Part shown: positions 34,750-43,323 of the stretch, piece after piece
Layout: the number at the start of each line of letters is the position of its first letter
How positions within the stretch are numbered: position 1 is the first letter of the stretch
Source of the DNA: DASQWC01 sp035640475
GTDB taxonomy: Bacteria; Actinomycetota; JAICYB01
Assembly: GCA_035640475.1 (NCBI GenBank)
Contig: DASQWC010000023.1
Coordinates: forward strand, 6,075-70,074
DNA: 64,000 nucleotides
Direction of reading: 5' to 3'
Position numbers and translations under genes: made by a program
The notes under the pieces: generated by a model
The model's database searches: none
Seen by the model: the letters and a program-made list of their open reading frames with translations, nothing else
What the model was told of the DNA's origin: nothing

Positions 34750-36162
34750 ATGACCGAGCCGATCTGGAAACGGGACGCCTACGAGATCGCCGACTCGATC
34801 CGCGCCGGCGACGTCTCATCGAAGGAAGTCGTGGAGACCTTCTTGGAGCGGATCGACGCGCACAACGAGGAGCTCAATGCCTTCGTGCACCTCGACCATG
34901 AGCGAGCTCGCAACGAAGCCGCGGAGATCGACCGCAGCATCGCCGCCGGCGGGGATCCCGGCCCCCTGGCCGGCGTCCCGATCGGGATCAAGGACCTGGA
35001 GAACGTCGAAGGCATGCCGACGAGGCTCGGGTCGGTTCCGTACAAGGACGTCGTGGCCGACCACGACAACGTCCAAACGGCACGCTTGCGCGCCGCCGGC
35101 GCGGTCGTCGTCGGCAAGACGGCAACTCCCGAGTTCGGGTCCACCGCGTTCACACGAACGTTCCTGCACGGAACGACGCGCAACCCTTGGAATCTCGAAC
35201 GAACACCCGGCGGGTCGTCCGGAGGCTCGGCGGCGGCGGTGGCCGCGGCCATCATCCCGATCGCGTCGGCGTCGGACGGCGGCGGCTCCATTCGTATCCC
35301 GGCCTCCTACACGGGGCTCTTCGGCGCCAAAGGAACATACGGGCGAATCCCCAAGGTCGACGGACCGGAATCGTCCTTTACGAGCGTGCTCGGTTGCGTC
35401 TCGCGCTGCGTGCGCGACACCGCGAGATATTGGGACGTCGTGGTCGGCTCGGACGAACGCGATGCCTATTCGCTCCCGCACCCCGGGCTCAGCTACGAAG
35501 CAGTCCTCAATGAGACGCCGTCGGGACTCCGCGCCGCCTGGTCGGCCGATCTCGGTTACCACGCGTGCCGGTCCGACATTGCGAAGGTCACCGAAACAGC
35601 TGCCGATGCGCTCGTGGGTGCGATCGGCGCGCGCTGGGTCGACCGTCCCGTCGAGCTGAAGAACATGTCGGTCGCATGGGGACTCTTCGGCTACCCGGGA
35701 ACCTGGGTAGAAGTTCGCGACTTTTGGCCGGACCGAGCGGAAGACTTTACGCCGACCATCCGCGCCGCCGTCCGGGATGCGGAGGAGCGCTTCAACCACA
35801 TCGAGCTCGCGCGCGCGATCCAACGGCGTCACGAGAACAACCGGCGCCTGGCCGAGCTGTTCACCGACGTCGACATCCTCTTCACGCCGACGACGGGGAC
35901 GACCGCGTTCCGGGCCGAGGGCCCGATGCCCACCGACGTCGAGGGACGGAAGATCAAGCCGATGCAGTCGATCTTCACGTATCCCTTCAACATCTCCGGG
36001 CACCCGGCCGTCAGCGTGCCGTGTGGCTTCGATGCCGACGGCTTGCCGGTGGCGCTGCAGATCGTCGCGCGCCGCCACGAAGATCACGTCGCGCTCCAGC
36101 TCGCGGCGGCGTTCGAGCAAACGCAGCCGTGGACGAAGATCGCCACCGCCTACGACCCGTGA
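34750..36162 (+). CDS. Amidase (amidase-signature family)
   Basis: A 470-residue enzyme with the Ser-cisSer-Lys triad: K81 in GVPIGIKDLENVEG, S156 in TPGGSSGGSAAAVAA and the nucleophile S180 in SASDGGGSIRIPAS. The C-terminal YPFNISGHPAVSVPCGFDAD is typical of stand-alone amidases and of the GatA fold. Without gatB/gatC nearby and with a strict operon to a glycosidase, a catabolic amidase is more likely. AGGAAGGACG precedes the ATG. The stop overlaps the GTG of the next gene. Confidence 0.92.
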   Translation: MTEPIWKRDAYEIADSIRAGDVSSKEVVETFLERIDAHNEELNAFVHLDHERARNEAAEIDRSIAAGGDPGPLAGVPIGIKDLENVEGMPTRLGSVPYKDVVADHDNVQTARLRAAGAVVVGKTATPEFGSTAFTRTFLHGTTRNPWNLERTPGGSSGGSAAAVAAAIIPIASASDGGGSIRIPASYTGLFGAKGTYGRIPKVDGPESSFTSVLGCVSRCVRDTARYWDVVVGSDERDAYSLPHPGLSYEAVLNETPSGLRAAWSADLGYHACRSDIAKVTETAADALVGAIGARWVDRPVELKNMSVAWGLFGYPGTWVEVRDFWPDRAEDFTPTIRAAVRDAEERFNHIELARAIQRRHENNRRLAELFTDVDILFTPTTGTTAFRAEGPMPTDVEGRKIKPMQSIFTYPFNISGHPAVSVPCGFDADGLPVALQIVARRHEDHVALQLAAAFEQTQPWTKIATAYDP

Positions 36163-37421
36163 CCATCGAGTTCCCGAAAGGGTTCCTCTGGGGCACGGCC
36201 GCGTGTGCGCATCAGGTCGAAGGCGGCAACTGGAACAACGATTGGTGGGCGTGGGAGCACGATCTCCGATCGCCGTGCGCCGACGTCTCCGGCGACTGCT
36301 GCGATCACTACAACCGTTACGAAGAGGACTTCGCGCTCTTGGCGTCGCTCGGGCACAACGCGCACCGGTTCGGCATCGAGTGGGCGCGCATCGAGCCCGA
36401 GCCCGGTGAGATCTCAAACGCTGCGCTGGATCACTACGCTCGCGTGCTGGACTCCTTGCACGCCAACGGTCTGACACCGTTCGCGACCCTGCATCACTTC
36501 TCCTCCCCGCGCTGGCTCGCCGCCGAAGGCGGCTGGGCATCCGGCGGCGTCGTCGACCGCTTCCGCCGGTACGCCGACGTCGTCGCGAAACGCCTCGGGG
36601 AGCGGATCCCGTTCGTCTGCACCATCAACGAGCCGCACATCGTCGCGATCGTCGGCTACCAGGGAACGGCCTTCCCGCCCGGGGCCGGCGACACCGCGTT
36701 GTACCCGGCCGTCACGCGCAACTTCATCCGCGCGCATGCGGCCGCCGCCGAGTCGTTCAAGCAGCACGCGCCGGATGCCCAGGTCGGCCTCGTCCTCGCG
36801 ACGAGCCATTACGAAGCCGTCGACGAGGCGTCACAAGCCGTGCGCGACCGCATCCACCACCGGACGACCGGTGTGTACCACCAAGCCTTGCGGGACGGCG
36901 TGATCCGTGGGTTCGGCGACGACGAAGAGGTCGTGGGTCTGCGCGGCGCGACCGATTTCGTCGGCGTGAACTACTACTCACGCACGCGTATCGACGTGTC
37001 GGCGCCCGCGAACACGGCCGACGTTCCGCCGGACGCCGAGGTCACGCAAATGGGCTACGAGGTCGTCCCGCATTGCTTCCCGCCGGTGCTGCACGAAGCG
37101 CATCGTGCAACCGGGCTTCCTGTGTACGTCACGGAGAACGGCATCGGGACCGACGACGACCGCCAGCGCGTCCGGTTCCTCGCCACGCACCTTGCCGCCA
37201 TGAAGCAGGCGATCGACGAAGGTGCCGACGTACGCGGGTACCTGCACTGGTCGTCGACGGACAACTTCGAGTGGGCGTTCGGCTACGAGCGGACGTTCGG
37301 TCTCATCGCTTGCGACCGCGAGACGTTCGTCCGGACCCCGAAACCCTCCGCGTACTACTTCGAGGAGATCGCGCGCGCGAACGCGCTCGACTCGGCGACG
37401 ACCGAGAAGTACCTGAGCTGA
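36159..37421 (+). CDS. Family 1 glycoside hydrolase (beta-glucosidase type)
   Basis: A 420-residue GH1 enzyme. FPKGFLWGTAACAHQVEGG is the N-terminal signature, with the acid/base Glu E158 in CTINEPHIV and the nucleophile E326 in VYVTENGIG. The end WSSTDNFEWAFGYERTFGLI is also standard. It hydrolyses beta-linked sugars in the cytoplasm. GTG overlaps the amidase stop (GTGA). Its last 119 bases overlap a cupredoxin gene on the opposite strand. Confidence 0.94.
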   Translation: MTIEFPKGFLWGTAACAHQVEGGNWNNDWWAWEHDLRSPCADVSGDCCDHYNRYEEDFALLASLGHNAHRFGIEWARIEPEPGEISNAALDHYARVLDSLHANGLTPFATLHHFSSPRWLAAEGGWASGGVVDRFRRYADVVAKRLGERIPFVCTINEPHIVAIVGYQGTAFPPGAGDTALYPAVTRNFIRAHAAAAESFKQHAPDAQVGLVLATSHYEAVDEASQAVRDRIHHRTTGVYHQALRDGVIRGFGDDEEVVGLRGATDFVGVNYYSRTRIDVSAPANTADVPPDAEVTQMGYEVVPHCFPPVLHEAHRATGLPVYVTENGIGTDDDRQRVRFLATHLAAMKQAIDEGADVRGYLHWSSTDNFEWAFGYERTFGLIACDRETFVRTPKPSAYYFEEIARANALDSATTEKYLS

Positions 37422-38082
37422 CGCGAACGAGCTCGCGCCGAACCGCGAAGCCCGCCGCTGCGACGATCGGAACGGTCGCGATGACGAGGAACCAGACCGC
37501 ACGCGTCCACGGCTGTGTCGAACGTGCGCGGCCGGTGAGCCCTTCGAGCGAGTCGGGATCAACGGCGACCGGACGATCCAGGGCGCCGGGCGCCGCTTTG
37601 GAGACGCCGACCGGCGCCAGCGTCGCAGCGGGTGACGGCGCCGCCGACGCAACCGGCGTGGTCGTGACGGCCGCGCCGGGCGGCGGCGGAGTCGCAGCCG
37701 TACCCGTCGGTGCGGCCGTCGATGCGGGCGCAGCCGCGCGCACGATGAGCCTGGAAACGTGTCCGCGCGCCTCGTGCGGCCGGCAGTACAGCCGGAAGTT
37801 CCCAACCTTCGTCAGCGCGGGCGTCGTATAGGTCTCGCCGAGCAGAATCCCCGGCGAGTGGATGTTCAGCTCGTCGACATCGACTGTGTGTGGCGGGTAG
37901 ATCCCCTCGCGCACGGTGAATGCGACTTGATCGCCCTGTGTCACGACGATCTTCGATCGGTCGCCGGTCGCGTCGTCCTGATACCAGTAGTTGCCGATCG
38001 ACGCGCTGCGTGTCGACGCCAGCGCCGTGCCGGCCGCAAGCACCGAGCCGGCGAGAACGGTCGCGATCGCAAAGCGCCTCAC
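37303..38082 (-). CDS. Membrane-anchored cupredoxin-like protein with long overlapping tail
   Basis: A 259-residue protein. It has a signal peptide (FAIATVLAGSVLAAGTALA), a cupredoxin-like domain (about 25-120; GIYPPHTVDVDELNIHSPG and FRLYCRPHEARGHVS), an Ala/Pro/Thr-rich linker, and a C-terminal helix (AVWFLVIATVPIVAAAGFAV). Where relatives have Met as the fourth copper ligand, this one offers His. The last 40 residues (Arg/Ser-rich) lie inside the GH1 gene and look like antisense noise, as if the original stop was lost. GTG overlaps the DUF2231 stop. Confidence 0.8.
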   Translation of the reverse strand: MRRFAIATVLAGSVLAAGTALASTRSASIGNYWYQDDATGDRSKIVVTQGDQVAFTVREGIYPPHTVDVDELNIHSPGILLGETYTTPALTKVGNFRLYCRPHEARGHVSRLIVRAAAPASTAAPTGTAATPPPPGAAVTTTPVASAAPSPAATLAPVGVSKAAPGALDRPVAVDPDSLEGLTGRARSTQPWTRAVWFLVIATVPIVAAAGFAVRRELVRVSSGTSRSSPSRARSRARSPRSSTRRVSGSGRTSRGRKR

Positions 38083-38483
38083 GTCCCGAACACCATCTCG
38101 CCGGCGAGCAGCCCGGCGGCAACGAGGGCGATCATCCCGAGCGTCGCGAGGGCGACGTCGCCGGCGACGGGCAGACGGCGCCGCCAGAGGTAATGAGCGG
38201 TAAAGGCACCGGCCGTCACGAGGCCCGCCGCCATGTGCCAGATCAGAGGTGCATCCGTTCGCGGTTCGAGCAAGAAGCCGATGCCTCGCGTGTCGATGAA
38301 CGCTGTGGCAATCGTCAGCGGGAGCGCAACGACGCCGACGAGCTCGAACAGGCGCGAACGGCCGTCCCAGCGCTCGTCACCGGTCGCGTAACGGACGAGC
38401 AGACATACCCATGCCGCGCTGAGCATTGCGACGGGAAAGTGAACGATCGCGGGATGAACGGGCAGAGCGAACGGGTTGAGCAT
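38079..38483 (-). CDS. DUF2231 membrane protein
   Basis: A 134-residue four-helix membrane protein with the DUF2231 pattern PVHPAIVHFPVAMLSAAWVC at the N-terminus. A later histidine lies in LIWHMAAGLVTAGAFTAHYL. The paired conserved His could bind haem or metal. It is sandwiched between two cupredoxin genes in one operon, which suggests a small membrane electron-transfer or copper-handling unit. Confidence 0.85.
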   Translation of the reverse strand: MLNPFALPVHPAIVHFPVAMLSAAWVCLLVRYATGDERWDGRSRLFELVGVVALPLTIATAFIDTRGIGFLLEPRTDAPLIWHMAAGLVTAGAFTAHYLWRRRLPVAGDVALATLGMIALVAAGLLAGEMVFGT

Positions 38484-38503
38484 CCGCCGCGTCCTTTGTT
38501 CCG

Positions 38504-38953
38504 CTAGACGACCTGAAGGATTCCCGTCATGCCCTCTTGGTAATGGGCGTTGACGGAACAGAAGTACCTGATGGTGGTCCCGACCTTCTCCTTGATCTTG
38601 ACGTTGATCGCCTTCCCCATTTGGCCGGAGCGCACAAATCCCTTCCGTACGCCCTGGACGGTCCCGTTCTCGAACACGACGTTGTGGCCCGGACAGCCGA
38701 CCATGTCGCAGAAGCCGTCCATGTACACCCAGGAGACGGTCGTTCCGCGCTTGACCTCGACGACCGCTTGTGGATTGTCGACGCCCGCCGGACCCGTGTC
38801 CGTCCGGAGATAGCCGACATCCAGCGGCGTGCACGACGCCGCCTGACAGAACCTGAAGTTCGAGATCGTCAGCTTGAGCTTCGGTGCGGCAGACGCCGCT
38901 GGAACGAGCGACGACAGAGCGACGACGAGAATCCCGGCGGCGAGCTTGCGCAT
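38504..38953 (-). CDS. Secreted cupredoxin
   Basis: A 149-residue exported blue-copper-like protein. Signal peptide KLAAGILVVALSSLVPAASA. His in CPGHNVVFENGT, then Cys, His and Met in RYFCSVNAHYQEGMTGIL give the H-C-H-M set of a type-1 site. Extra Cys pairs (RFCQAASC, FCDMVGC) may form disulfides. First gene of a cupredoxin-DUF2231-cupredoxin operon. Confidence 0.88.
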   Translation of the reverse strand: MRKLAAGILVVALSSLVPAASAAPKLKLTISNFRFCQAASCTPLDVGYLRTDTGPAGVDNPQAVVEVKRGTTVSWVYMDGFCDMVGCPGHNVVFENGTVQGVRKGFVRSGQMGKAINVKIKEKVGTTIRYFCSVNAHYQEGMTGILQVV

Positions 38954-38960
38954 GTGCCTC

Positions 38961-39326
38961 CTATCCCAGCAGATCGTCCAGCGACTTCCGCTTCTTCGGC
39001 TCCCTTGCCATCAGATCTCCGAGATCACCCTTTTTCCGGGAGCCCTCCGCTGCCAGCTTGGCGTCGAGCTCGGCGGCGCGCTTGCCTCTGATCTCTCCGG
39101 CTGCGTCGATGAGCTCCTCGAGTGTCTTGCGGGGCCCGCCCTCGATGCGGATGCGCAGCGCGGCGAGCACATCTGCATGCCGGTTGATGAGCCCATGCGT
39201 GCGATCGATCTCGGCCAGGACGGCCTCGGCCTTGCGGATGAGCTCGAGGTCCGCCTTCTCGTCAGACTCGGCGTCCGAAGCAGTCTCGTCGGAGGGGGCG
39301 CCTTGCGGCGCATCCTGCGTCATCAT
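38961..39326 (-). CDS. Charged hypothetical protein
   Basis: A 121-residue soluble protein, acidic at the start (SDETASDAESDEKADLE) and basic at the end (REPKKRKSLDDLLG). The middle is a long predicted helix (IRKAEAVLAEIDRTHGLINR, LAALRIRIEGGPRKTLEELI) that could form a coiled coil. No family recognised and no good ribosome site before the double ATG. Lies seven bases upstream of the cupredoxin operon on the same strand. Confidence 0.6.
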   Translation of the reverse strand: MMTQDAPQGAPSDETASDAESDEKADLELIRKAEAVLAEIDRTHGLINRHADVLAALRIRIEGGPRKTLEELIDAAGEIRGKRAAELDAKLAAEGSRKKGDLGDLMAREPKKRKSLDDLLG

Positions 39327-39403
39327 TTCTGAGGATAGCGTTTGCACCGATGGGTGCCGGAAGTCACCCTGGGTATCCACTTCTACGAGCGATTGGGGTC
39401 GTC

Positions 39404-41008
39404 ATGAGCAGGGAGCGCCTGACACCGGCAGACGCGATGTTCTTGCACCTCGAGGACGACCACACGCACATGCACGTTGCGTCGGTGACGATCTTCGATG
39501 GCTCGGTCGACTATCAGGAAGCCCTGGACGAGATCCGCCGGCGCCTCCACCTCGTCCCTCGATTCCGGCAGAAGCTCGCGTTCGTCCCACTGGGTCTCGA
39601 GCGTCCGGTGTGGGTGGACGACCCGCACTTCAACCTCGAGTACCACATCCGCCACACGGCGCTACCGGCGCCCGGCAGTGAGGAGCAGCTCAAGCGCTTG
39701 GCCGGCCGGGTCATGTCCCAGCAGCTTGACCGGACGAAACCGCTGTGGGAGATCTGGCTCGTCGACAAGCTCGCCGGCGACCGCTTCGCGATGATCGCCA
39801 AGACCCATCACTGCCTCGTCGACGGTGTCTCCGGCGCCGACATCACGGCGGTGCTGCTCGATCTGACGCCGGAGCCGCCCGATCTTCGAGCTGAGCCGTG
39901 GGTGCCGGAACCGGAGCCGACTCCTGCACAGCTCGTGACGGACGCGGTCCGCGAGCGGACGACGCAGCCGATGGAGATGATTCGCGGCATTCGAGCTGCG
40001 ACGCGTGCTCCCCGACGCGTTCTGAAGGGCGCGACGGATTTTCTCGAAGGTATCGGCGCGCTGGCGTGGGCCGGCCTCAACCCGGCTCCCCGTTCGCCGA
40101 TCAACGTGTCGATCGGCCCCCACCGTCGTGTCGAGTTCGTTCGGGCGTCCTTGGACGACTTCAAGGCCATCAAGAACGCACTCGGCGGGACGGTAAACGA
40201 TGTCGTCCTCGCCGTTGTCTCCGGATCGCTTCGCCGCTTCCTCCAGCACCGCGGCGTAGACGTGCGTGGGCTCGAGCTCAAAGCGATGGTGCCGATGTCG
40301 ACTCGAACCGACGAGGAGCGCGGTGCGCTCGGCAATCGCGTCACGGCCATGGCGGCGCCGCTGCCGATCTACGAAGAGGATCCGGTCGTTCGCCTGAGCA
40401 TCGTCCGAGAGGCAATGAAAGATGTGAAGTCCTCAAAGCAGGCCGTCGGGGCCGAGATGATCACCCAGCTCTCAGGCTTTGCGCCGCCGACGATCCTCGG
40501 ACAAGTCGGCCGGCTTCAAGCCCAGCAGCGCTTCTTCAATGTGCTCGTGACGAACGTGCCCGGCCCCCAGTTCCCGCTGTACTCGCGAGGACACAAGCTG
40601 CTCGATCTGTTCCCGATGGCGCCGCTGTCTGCCAACCAGGCGCTCAACTTCGCGGTGATGTCCTACAATGGCCAGTTCGGATTCGGCCTCATCGCCGACT
40701 ACGATGCCTTGCCCGACCTCGGAGTTATCGCGGAGGGCCTCGAGAAATCGATCGGCGAGCTCATGCAGGCCGCGGAGGAAGCGTCGCCGCCCGAGCCGGT
40801 CGCGGCGATTGCATCCGACCCCGAACCCGAGCCCGAACCGGAGCCGGGGCCGGAACCCGAGCCCGAGCCCGCGCCGGATCCGCAGACGCCGGAGCCGTCG
40901 AACGGGAACGGCTCGAAACAGACCGGGCAGGTTCAGATCGGACAGCCGTCCCCGCGCCGCGGTGAGATCCCGACGACGCGGCCGCAGCCGCCGCCGCCGG
41001 GAGCCTGA
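39404..41008 (+). CDS. Wax ester synthase/diacylglycerol acyltransferase (WS/DGAT)
   Basis: A 534-residue acyltransferase. LTPADAMFLHLEDDHTHMHV opens it, and the catalytic HHxxxDG is in AKTHHCLVDGVSGADI (about residues 130-145). Later come GGTVNDVVLAVVSGSLRRFL and NVLVTNVPGPQFPLY, all standard for the family. It makes triacylglycerol or wax esters from acyl-CoA. The last 75 residues are a Pro/Glu-rich tail of EP repeats, unusual and presumably disordered. Stop is followed after two bases by a small membrane protein gene. Confidence 0.93.
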   Translation: MSRERLTPADAMFLHLEDDHTHMHVASVTIFDGSVDYQEALDEIRRRLHLVPRFRQKLAFVPLGLERPVWVDDPHFNLEYHIRHTALPAPGSEEQLKRLAGRVMSQQLDRTKPLWEIWLVDKLAGDRFAMIAKTHHCLVDGVSGADITAVLLDLTPEPPDLRAEPWVPEPEPTPAQLVTDAVRERTTQPMEMIRGIRAATRAPRRVLKGATDFLEGIGALAWAGLNPAPRSPINVSIGPHRRVEFVRASLDDFKAIKNALGGTVNDVVLAVVSGSLRRFLQHRGVDVRGLELKAMVPMSTRTDEERGALGNRVTAMAAPLPIYEEDPVVRLSIVREAMKDVKSSKQAVGAEMITQLSGFAPPTILGQVGRLQAQQRFFNVLVTNVPGPQFPLYSRGHKLLDLFPMAPLSANQALNFAVMSYNGQFGFGLIADYDALPDLGVIAEGLEKSIGELMQAAEEASPPEPVAAIASDPEPEPEPEPGPEPEPEPAPDPQTPEPSNGNGSKQTGQVQIGQPSPRRGEIPTTRPQPPPPGA

Positions 41009-41010
41009 TC

Positions 41011-41430
41011 GTGCAGCTCGACCTGTCGCGGCTCGTCCGGATCTTCACCGTAGCCGTCGGCGCGCTGATCACGTTCCTCGGTCTGTGGTCGTTCTTCAGC
41101 CCGCAGTCCTTCTACGATCAGCTCGCGACGTTCCCCCCGTACAACCGCCACCTGTTCCACGACGTCGGTGCGTTCCAGATCGGGATCGGCGCGGGCCTCA
41201 TGCTTGCCGTCCGTGCGCGCGACGCACTCTTGCTCGGACTCGAGGTCGGTGCGATCGCGTCGGTCGTCCACGCGATCTCGCACGTCATCGACCGGAACCT
41301 CGGAGGGCGCACGACGGACCCACTCAGCTTGTCGCTTCTTGCGCTTCTGTTCGTCGCCGCCGCCGTCCTGCGGCGGCGCGAACTCTCCTCGCGTGCAGAG
41401 CGGCGCGCCGAGGTCGTCCAGACCGATTAG
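41011..41430 (+). CDS. Small four-helix membrane protein
   Basis: A 139-residue membrane protein with helices near residues 8-28 (VRIFTVAVGALITFLGLWSF), 50-66 (DVGAFQIGIGAGLMLAVRAR), 70-92 (LGLEVGAIASVVHAISHVID) and 103-120. The arrangement resembles DUF4345-like proteins, but the match is by eye. GTG start, two bases after the WS/DGAT stop, so the two genes are surely co-transcribed. Confidence 0.7.
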   Translation: MQLDLSRLVRIFTVAVGALITFLGLWSFFSPQSFYDQLATFPPYNRHLFHDVGAFQIGIGAGLMLAVRARDALLLGLEVGAIASVVHAISHVIDRNLGGRTTDPLSLSLLALLFVAAAVLRRRELSSRAERRAEVVQTD

Positions 41431-41455
41431 CGGGGGGCGCTTCGCGCCATCCGGG
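41431..41455. terminator. GC hairpin between convergent genes
   Basis: The 25 bases between two convergent stops contain GGCGC-ttc-GCGCC (41436-41448) within a G-rich/C-rich context. There is no T-run, so it would be a weak or factor-assisted terminator. The same GGGCGCTTCGCGCC-type element recurs at 63324-63338. Confidence 0.4.
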
Positions 41456-41794
41456 TTAGATCGCTTCCGAGCCGGTCTCCCCGGTCCGGATCCGGACGAC
41501 GTTGTCCGCATCCGTCACCCAGATCTTGCCGTCGCCGATCGTTCCGGTTCGGGCCGACTCGACGATCGCTTGGACCACGCGGTCGACGATCGAATCGTCG
41601 ACGAGCACCTCGAGGCGCACCTTCGGCACGAAGTCGATCTGATATTCCGCTCCCCGATAGACCTCGGTGTGTCCTCGCTGACGGCCGAAGCCGCGCGACT
41701 CGGTCACGGTCATACCCTGCACGCCGACGTCCTTCAGGGCTTCCTTCACTTCGTCGATCTTGAACGGCTTGACGATTGCGGTCACGAGTTTCAT
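41456..41794 (-). CDS. glnB: Nitrogen regulatory protein P-II (copy 1)
   Basis: A 112-residue P-II signal protein. MKLVTAIVKPFKIDEVKEAL opens it. The T-loop HTEVYRGAEYQIDFVPK carries Y51, the site modified by GlnD. GTIGDGKIWVTDADNVVRIR and RTGETGSEAI complete the ATP/2-oxoglutarate-binding parts. It lies 19 bases behind an amt gene, the usual place of a P-II that plugs the ammonium channel. Either glnB or glnK could be used as a name. Confidence 0.96.
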   Translation of the reverse strand: MKLVTAIVKPFKIDEVKEALKDVGVQGMTVTESRGFGRQRGHTEVYRGAEYQIDFVPKVRLEVLVDDSIVDRVVQAIVESARTGTIGDGKIWVTDADNVVRIRTGETGSEAI

Positions 41795-41813
41795 CGGATC
41801 CCTCCCTTAGTCC

Positions 41814-43169
41814 CTACGCTCCCGCCATCGTGTATCCGGCCTCGCCGTGTTGCGAGAGGTCGAGACCGGTCGTCTCATCCTCCTCCGTCACACGCAGGCC
41901 GATGACGGCGTTGATGATCACCAGAATGATCAGCGACACCACCAAGGACCACACCGTCGTGATGGCCGATGCGGCCGCCTGTTGGCCCAGCAGCTTGAGA
42001 CCGCCGCCGTAGACGAGCCCCTTCTGGCCCATCAGCGCCGTCTGCTCCGTGGCGAAGATGCCGGTGAGCAGCGCGCCGATGAGACCGCCGACGTAGTGCA
42101 CGCCGACCACGTCGAGTGCGTCGTCGTAGTTGAAGCGGCGCTTCAGGCTCACCGCGAAGTAGCAGAGGAATCCGGCGGCGAACCCGATGATCAGGGACGA
42201 CCACGGCCGCACGTAGCCCGAGGCCGGCGTGATCGCGACGAGGCCCGCCACAGCACCGGTTGCGGCGCCGACCGTGGTCGGCTTCCGGTGCTGAATCCAC
42301 TCGGGGATGATCCAGCCGAACACGGCTGCGGCCGTCGCCGCGTGCGTGTTCGTGAAGGCCAGGGCGGCCAGCCCACCCGAAGCCAGCGCACTTCCCCCGT
42401 TGAACCCGAACCAACCGAACCAGAGGATCGACGCGCCCAGGACGACGAACGGCACGTTGTGCGGGACGATCGACGAATCGCCCGGATAACCCTTGCGCCG
42501 ACCGAGCACGATCGCGAACGCGAGCGCCGCGATACCGGCGTTCTGGTGAACGACGGTCCCGCCGGCAAAGTCGAGGGCGCCGAGTCCGTTCAGACCGTTC
42601 AGCATCCCGAGGCCCCACACCCAGTGCGCGACCGGGGCATAGACGACCACGACCCACAGCGCTGTGAACGCGAGATAGGCGCTGAATTTGATGCGCTCCG
42701 CGTAGGCGCCGGCGATCAGGGCCGGCGTGATGACGGCGAACATCATCTGGTAGACGCCGTAGGCCATGTGCGGGATCGTCGCGGCGAGGTCGGCGTTCGG
42801 ATCGCCCCCCACGTCCTTGAACCCGAGGAAATCGAGGCCGCCGAGCCAGCCTCCGTCGCCGATGACCTTCCCGATATCCGGCCCGAACGCGAGCGTGTGA
42901 CCGATGGCGACCCAGAGGACCGTGACGATCCCGAGCGCCATGAACGAGTGCATGATCGTCCCGAGAACGTTCTTCTGCCGGACGAGACCGCCGTAGAAGA
43001 ACGCCAGGCCCGGGGTCATGAACATGACCAGGGCGGCCGAGGTCAGAATCCACGCCGTGTCGCCGGTATCCACCGGAGACTCTTGCGCCGCGAAAGCCGG
43101 AAGGGCGGTCAACGCCACGAACACGGCTCCCAGCGCTGCGATTACCCCTAGACGCCGTCCATTGCGCAT
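41814..43169 (-). CDS. amt: Ammonium transporter Amt (copy 1)
   Basis: A 451-residue channel with an N-terminal signal-like segment (LGVIAALGAVFVALTALPAF) and eleven helices. The pore histidines can be found in LDFAGGTVVHQNAGIAALAF and DVVGVHYVGGLIGALLTG. The conserved PHNVPFVVLGASILWFGWFG block is present. The C-terminal tail RVTEEDETTGLDLSQHGEAG is the gate-control tail that P-II contacts. Preceded by a TTAAC-N16-GAAAC element and followed by glnB. Confidence 0.96.
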   Translation of the reverse strand: MRNGRRLGVIAALGAVFVALTALPAFAAQESPVDTGDTAWILTSAALVMFMTPGLAFFYGGLVRQKNVLGTIMHSFMALGIVTVLWVAIGHTLAFGPDIGKVIGDGGWLGGLDFLGFKDVGGDPNADLAATIPHMAYGVYQMMFAVITPALIAGAYAERIKFSAYLAFTALWVVVVYAPVAHWVWGLGMLNGLNGLGALDFAGGTVVHQNAGIAALAFAIVLGRRKGYPGDSSIVPHNVPFVVLGASILWFGWFGFNGGSALASGGLAALAFTNTHAATAAAVFGWIIPEWIQHRKPTTVGAATGAVAGLVAITPASGYVRPWSSLIIGFAAGFLCYFAVSLKRRFNYDDALDVVGVHYVGGLIGALLTGIFATEQTALMGQKGLVYGGGLKLLGQQAAASAITTVWSLVVSLIILVIINAVIGLRVTEEDETTGLDLSQHGEAGYTMAGA

Positions 43170-43221
43170 CCAAGCCCCCTGTGCATCGCCGTCTGAGTCC
43201 GGGGAACCCTAGGCGAGCGGC

Positions 43222-43258
43222 TTTTCGGGGACGTTTCCGATTGTTACGCGTGCGTTAA
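43222..43258 (-). promoter_or_regulatory. Candidate GlnR-type operator upstream of amt copy 1
   Basis: On the minus strand the order is TTAAC-N6-GTAAC-N5-GAAAC-N6-GAAAA (43258 down to 43222), ending about 53 bases before the amt start. Alternating TnAC and GAAAC half-sites are the known pattern of actinobacterial GlnR operators. A TTAAC-N16-GAAAY copy with the same spacing lies upstream of the second amt gene. The match to GlnR is by eye. Confidence 0.55.
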
Positions 43259-43264
43259 CTGACG

Positions 43265-43291
43265 GGAGGAGCGTCTTGCCGACGCTCCTCC
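43265..43291 (-). terminator. Strong hairpin between glnK and amt copy 1
   Basis: GGAGGAGCGTC-ttgcc-GACGCTCCTCC is a perfect 11-bp stem, 33 bases after the glnK stop. No T-run follows on the minus strand; the sequence goes straight into the TTAAC operator. It may end most of the upstream transcript so that amt copy 1 is controlled by its own promoter. Confidence 0.65.
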
Positions 43292-43323
43292 GCCAGTTGC
43301 GTGGGGTGCAGCTCGCGGGCGGC

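Noticed and set aside
34750..36162. Glutamyl-tRNA amidotransferase subunit GatA
   Set aside because: The fold and triad are shared, but gatC and gatB are absent and the gene is coupled to a glycosidase, so a stand-alone amidase is the safer call.
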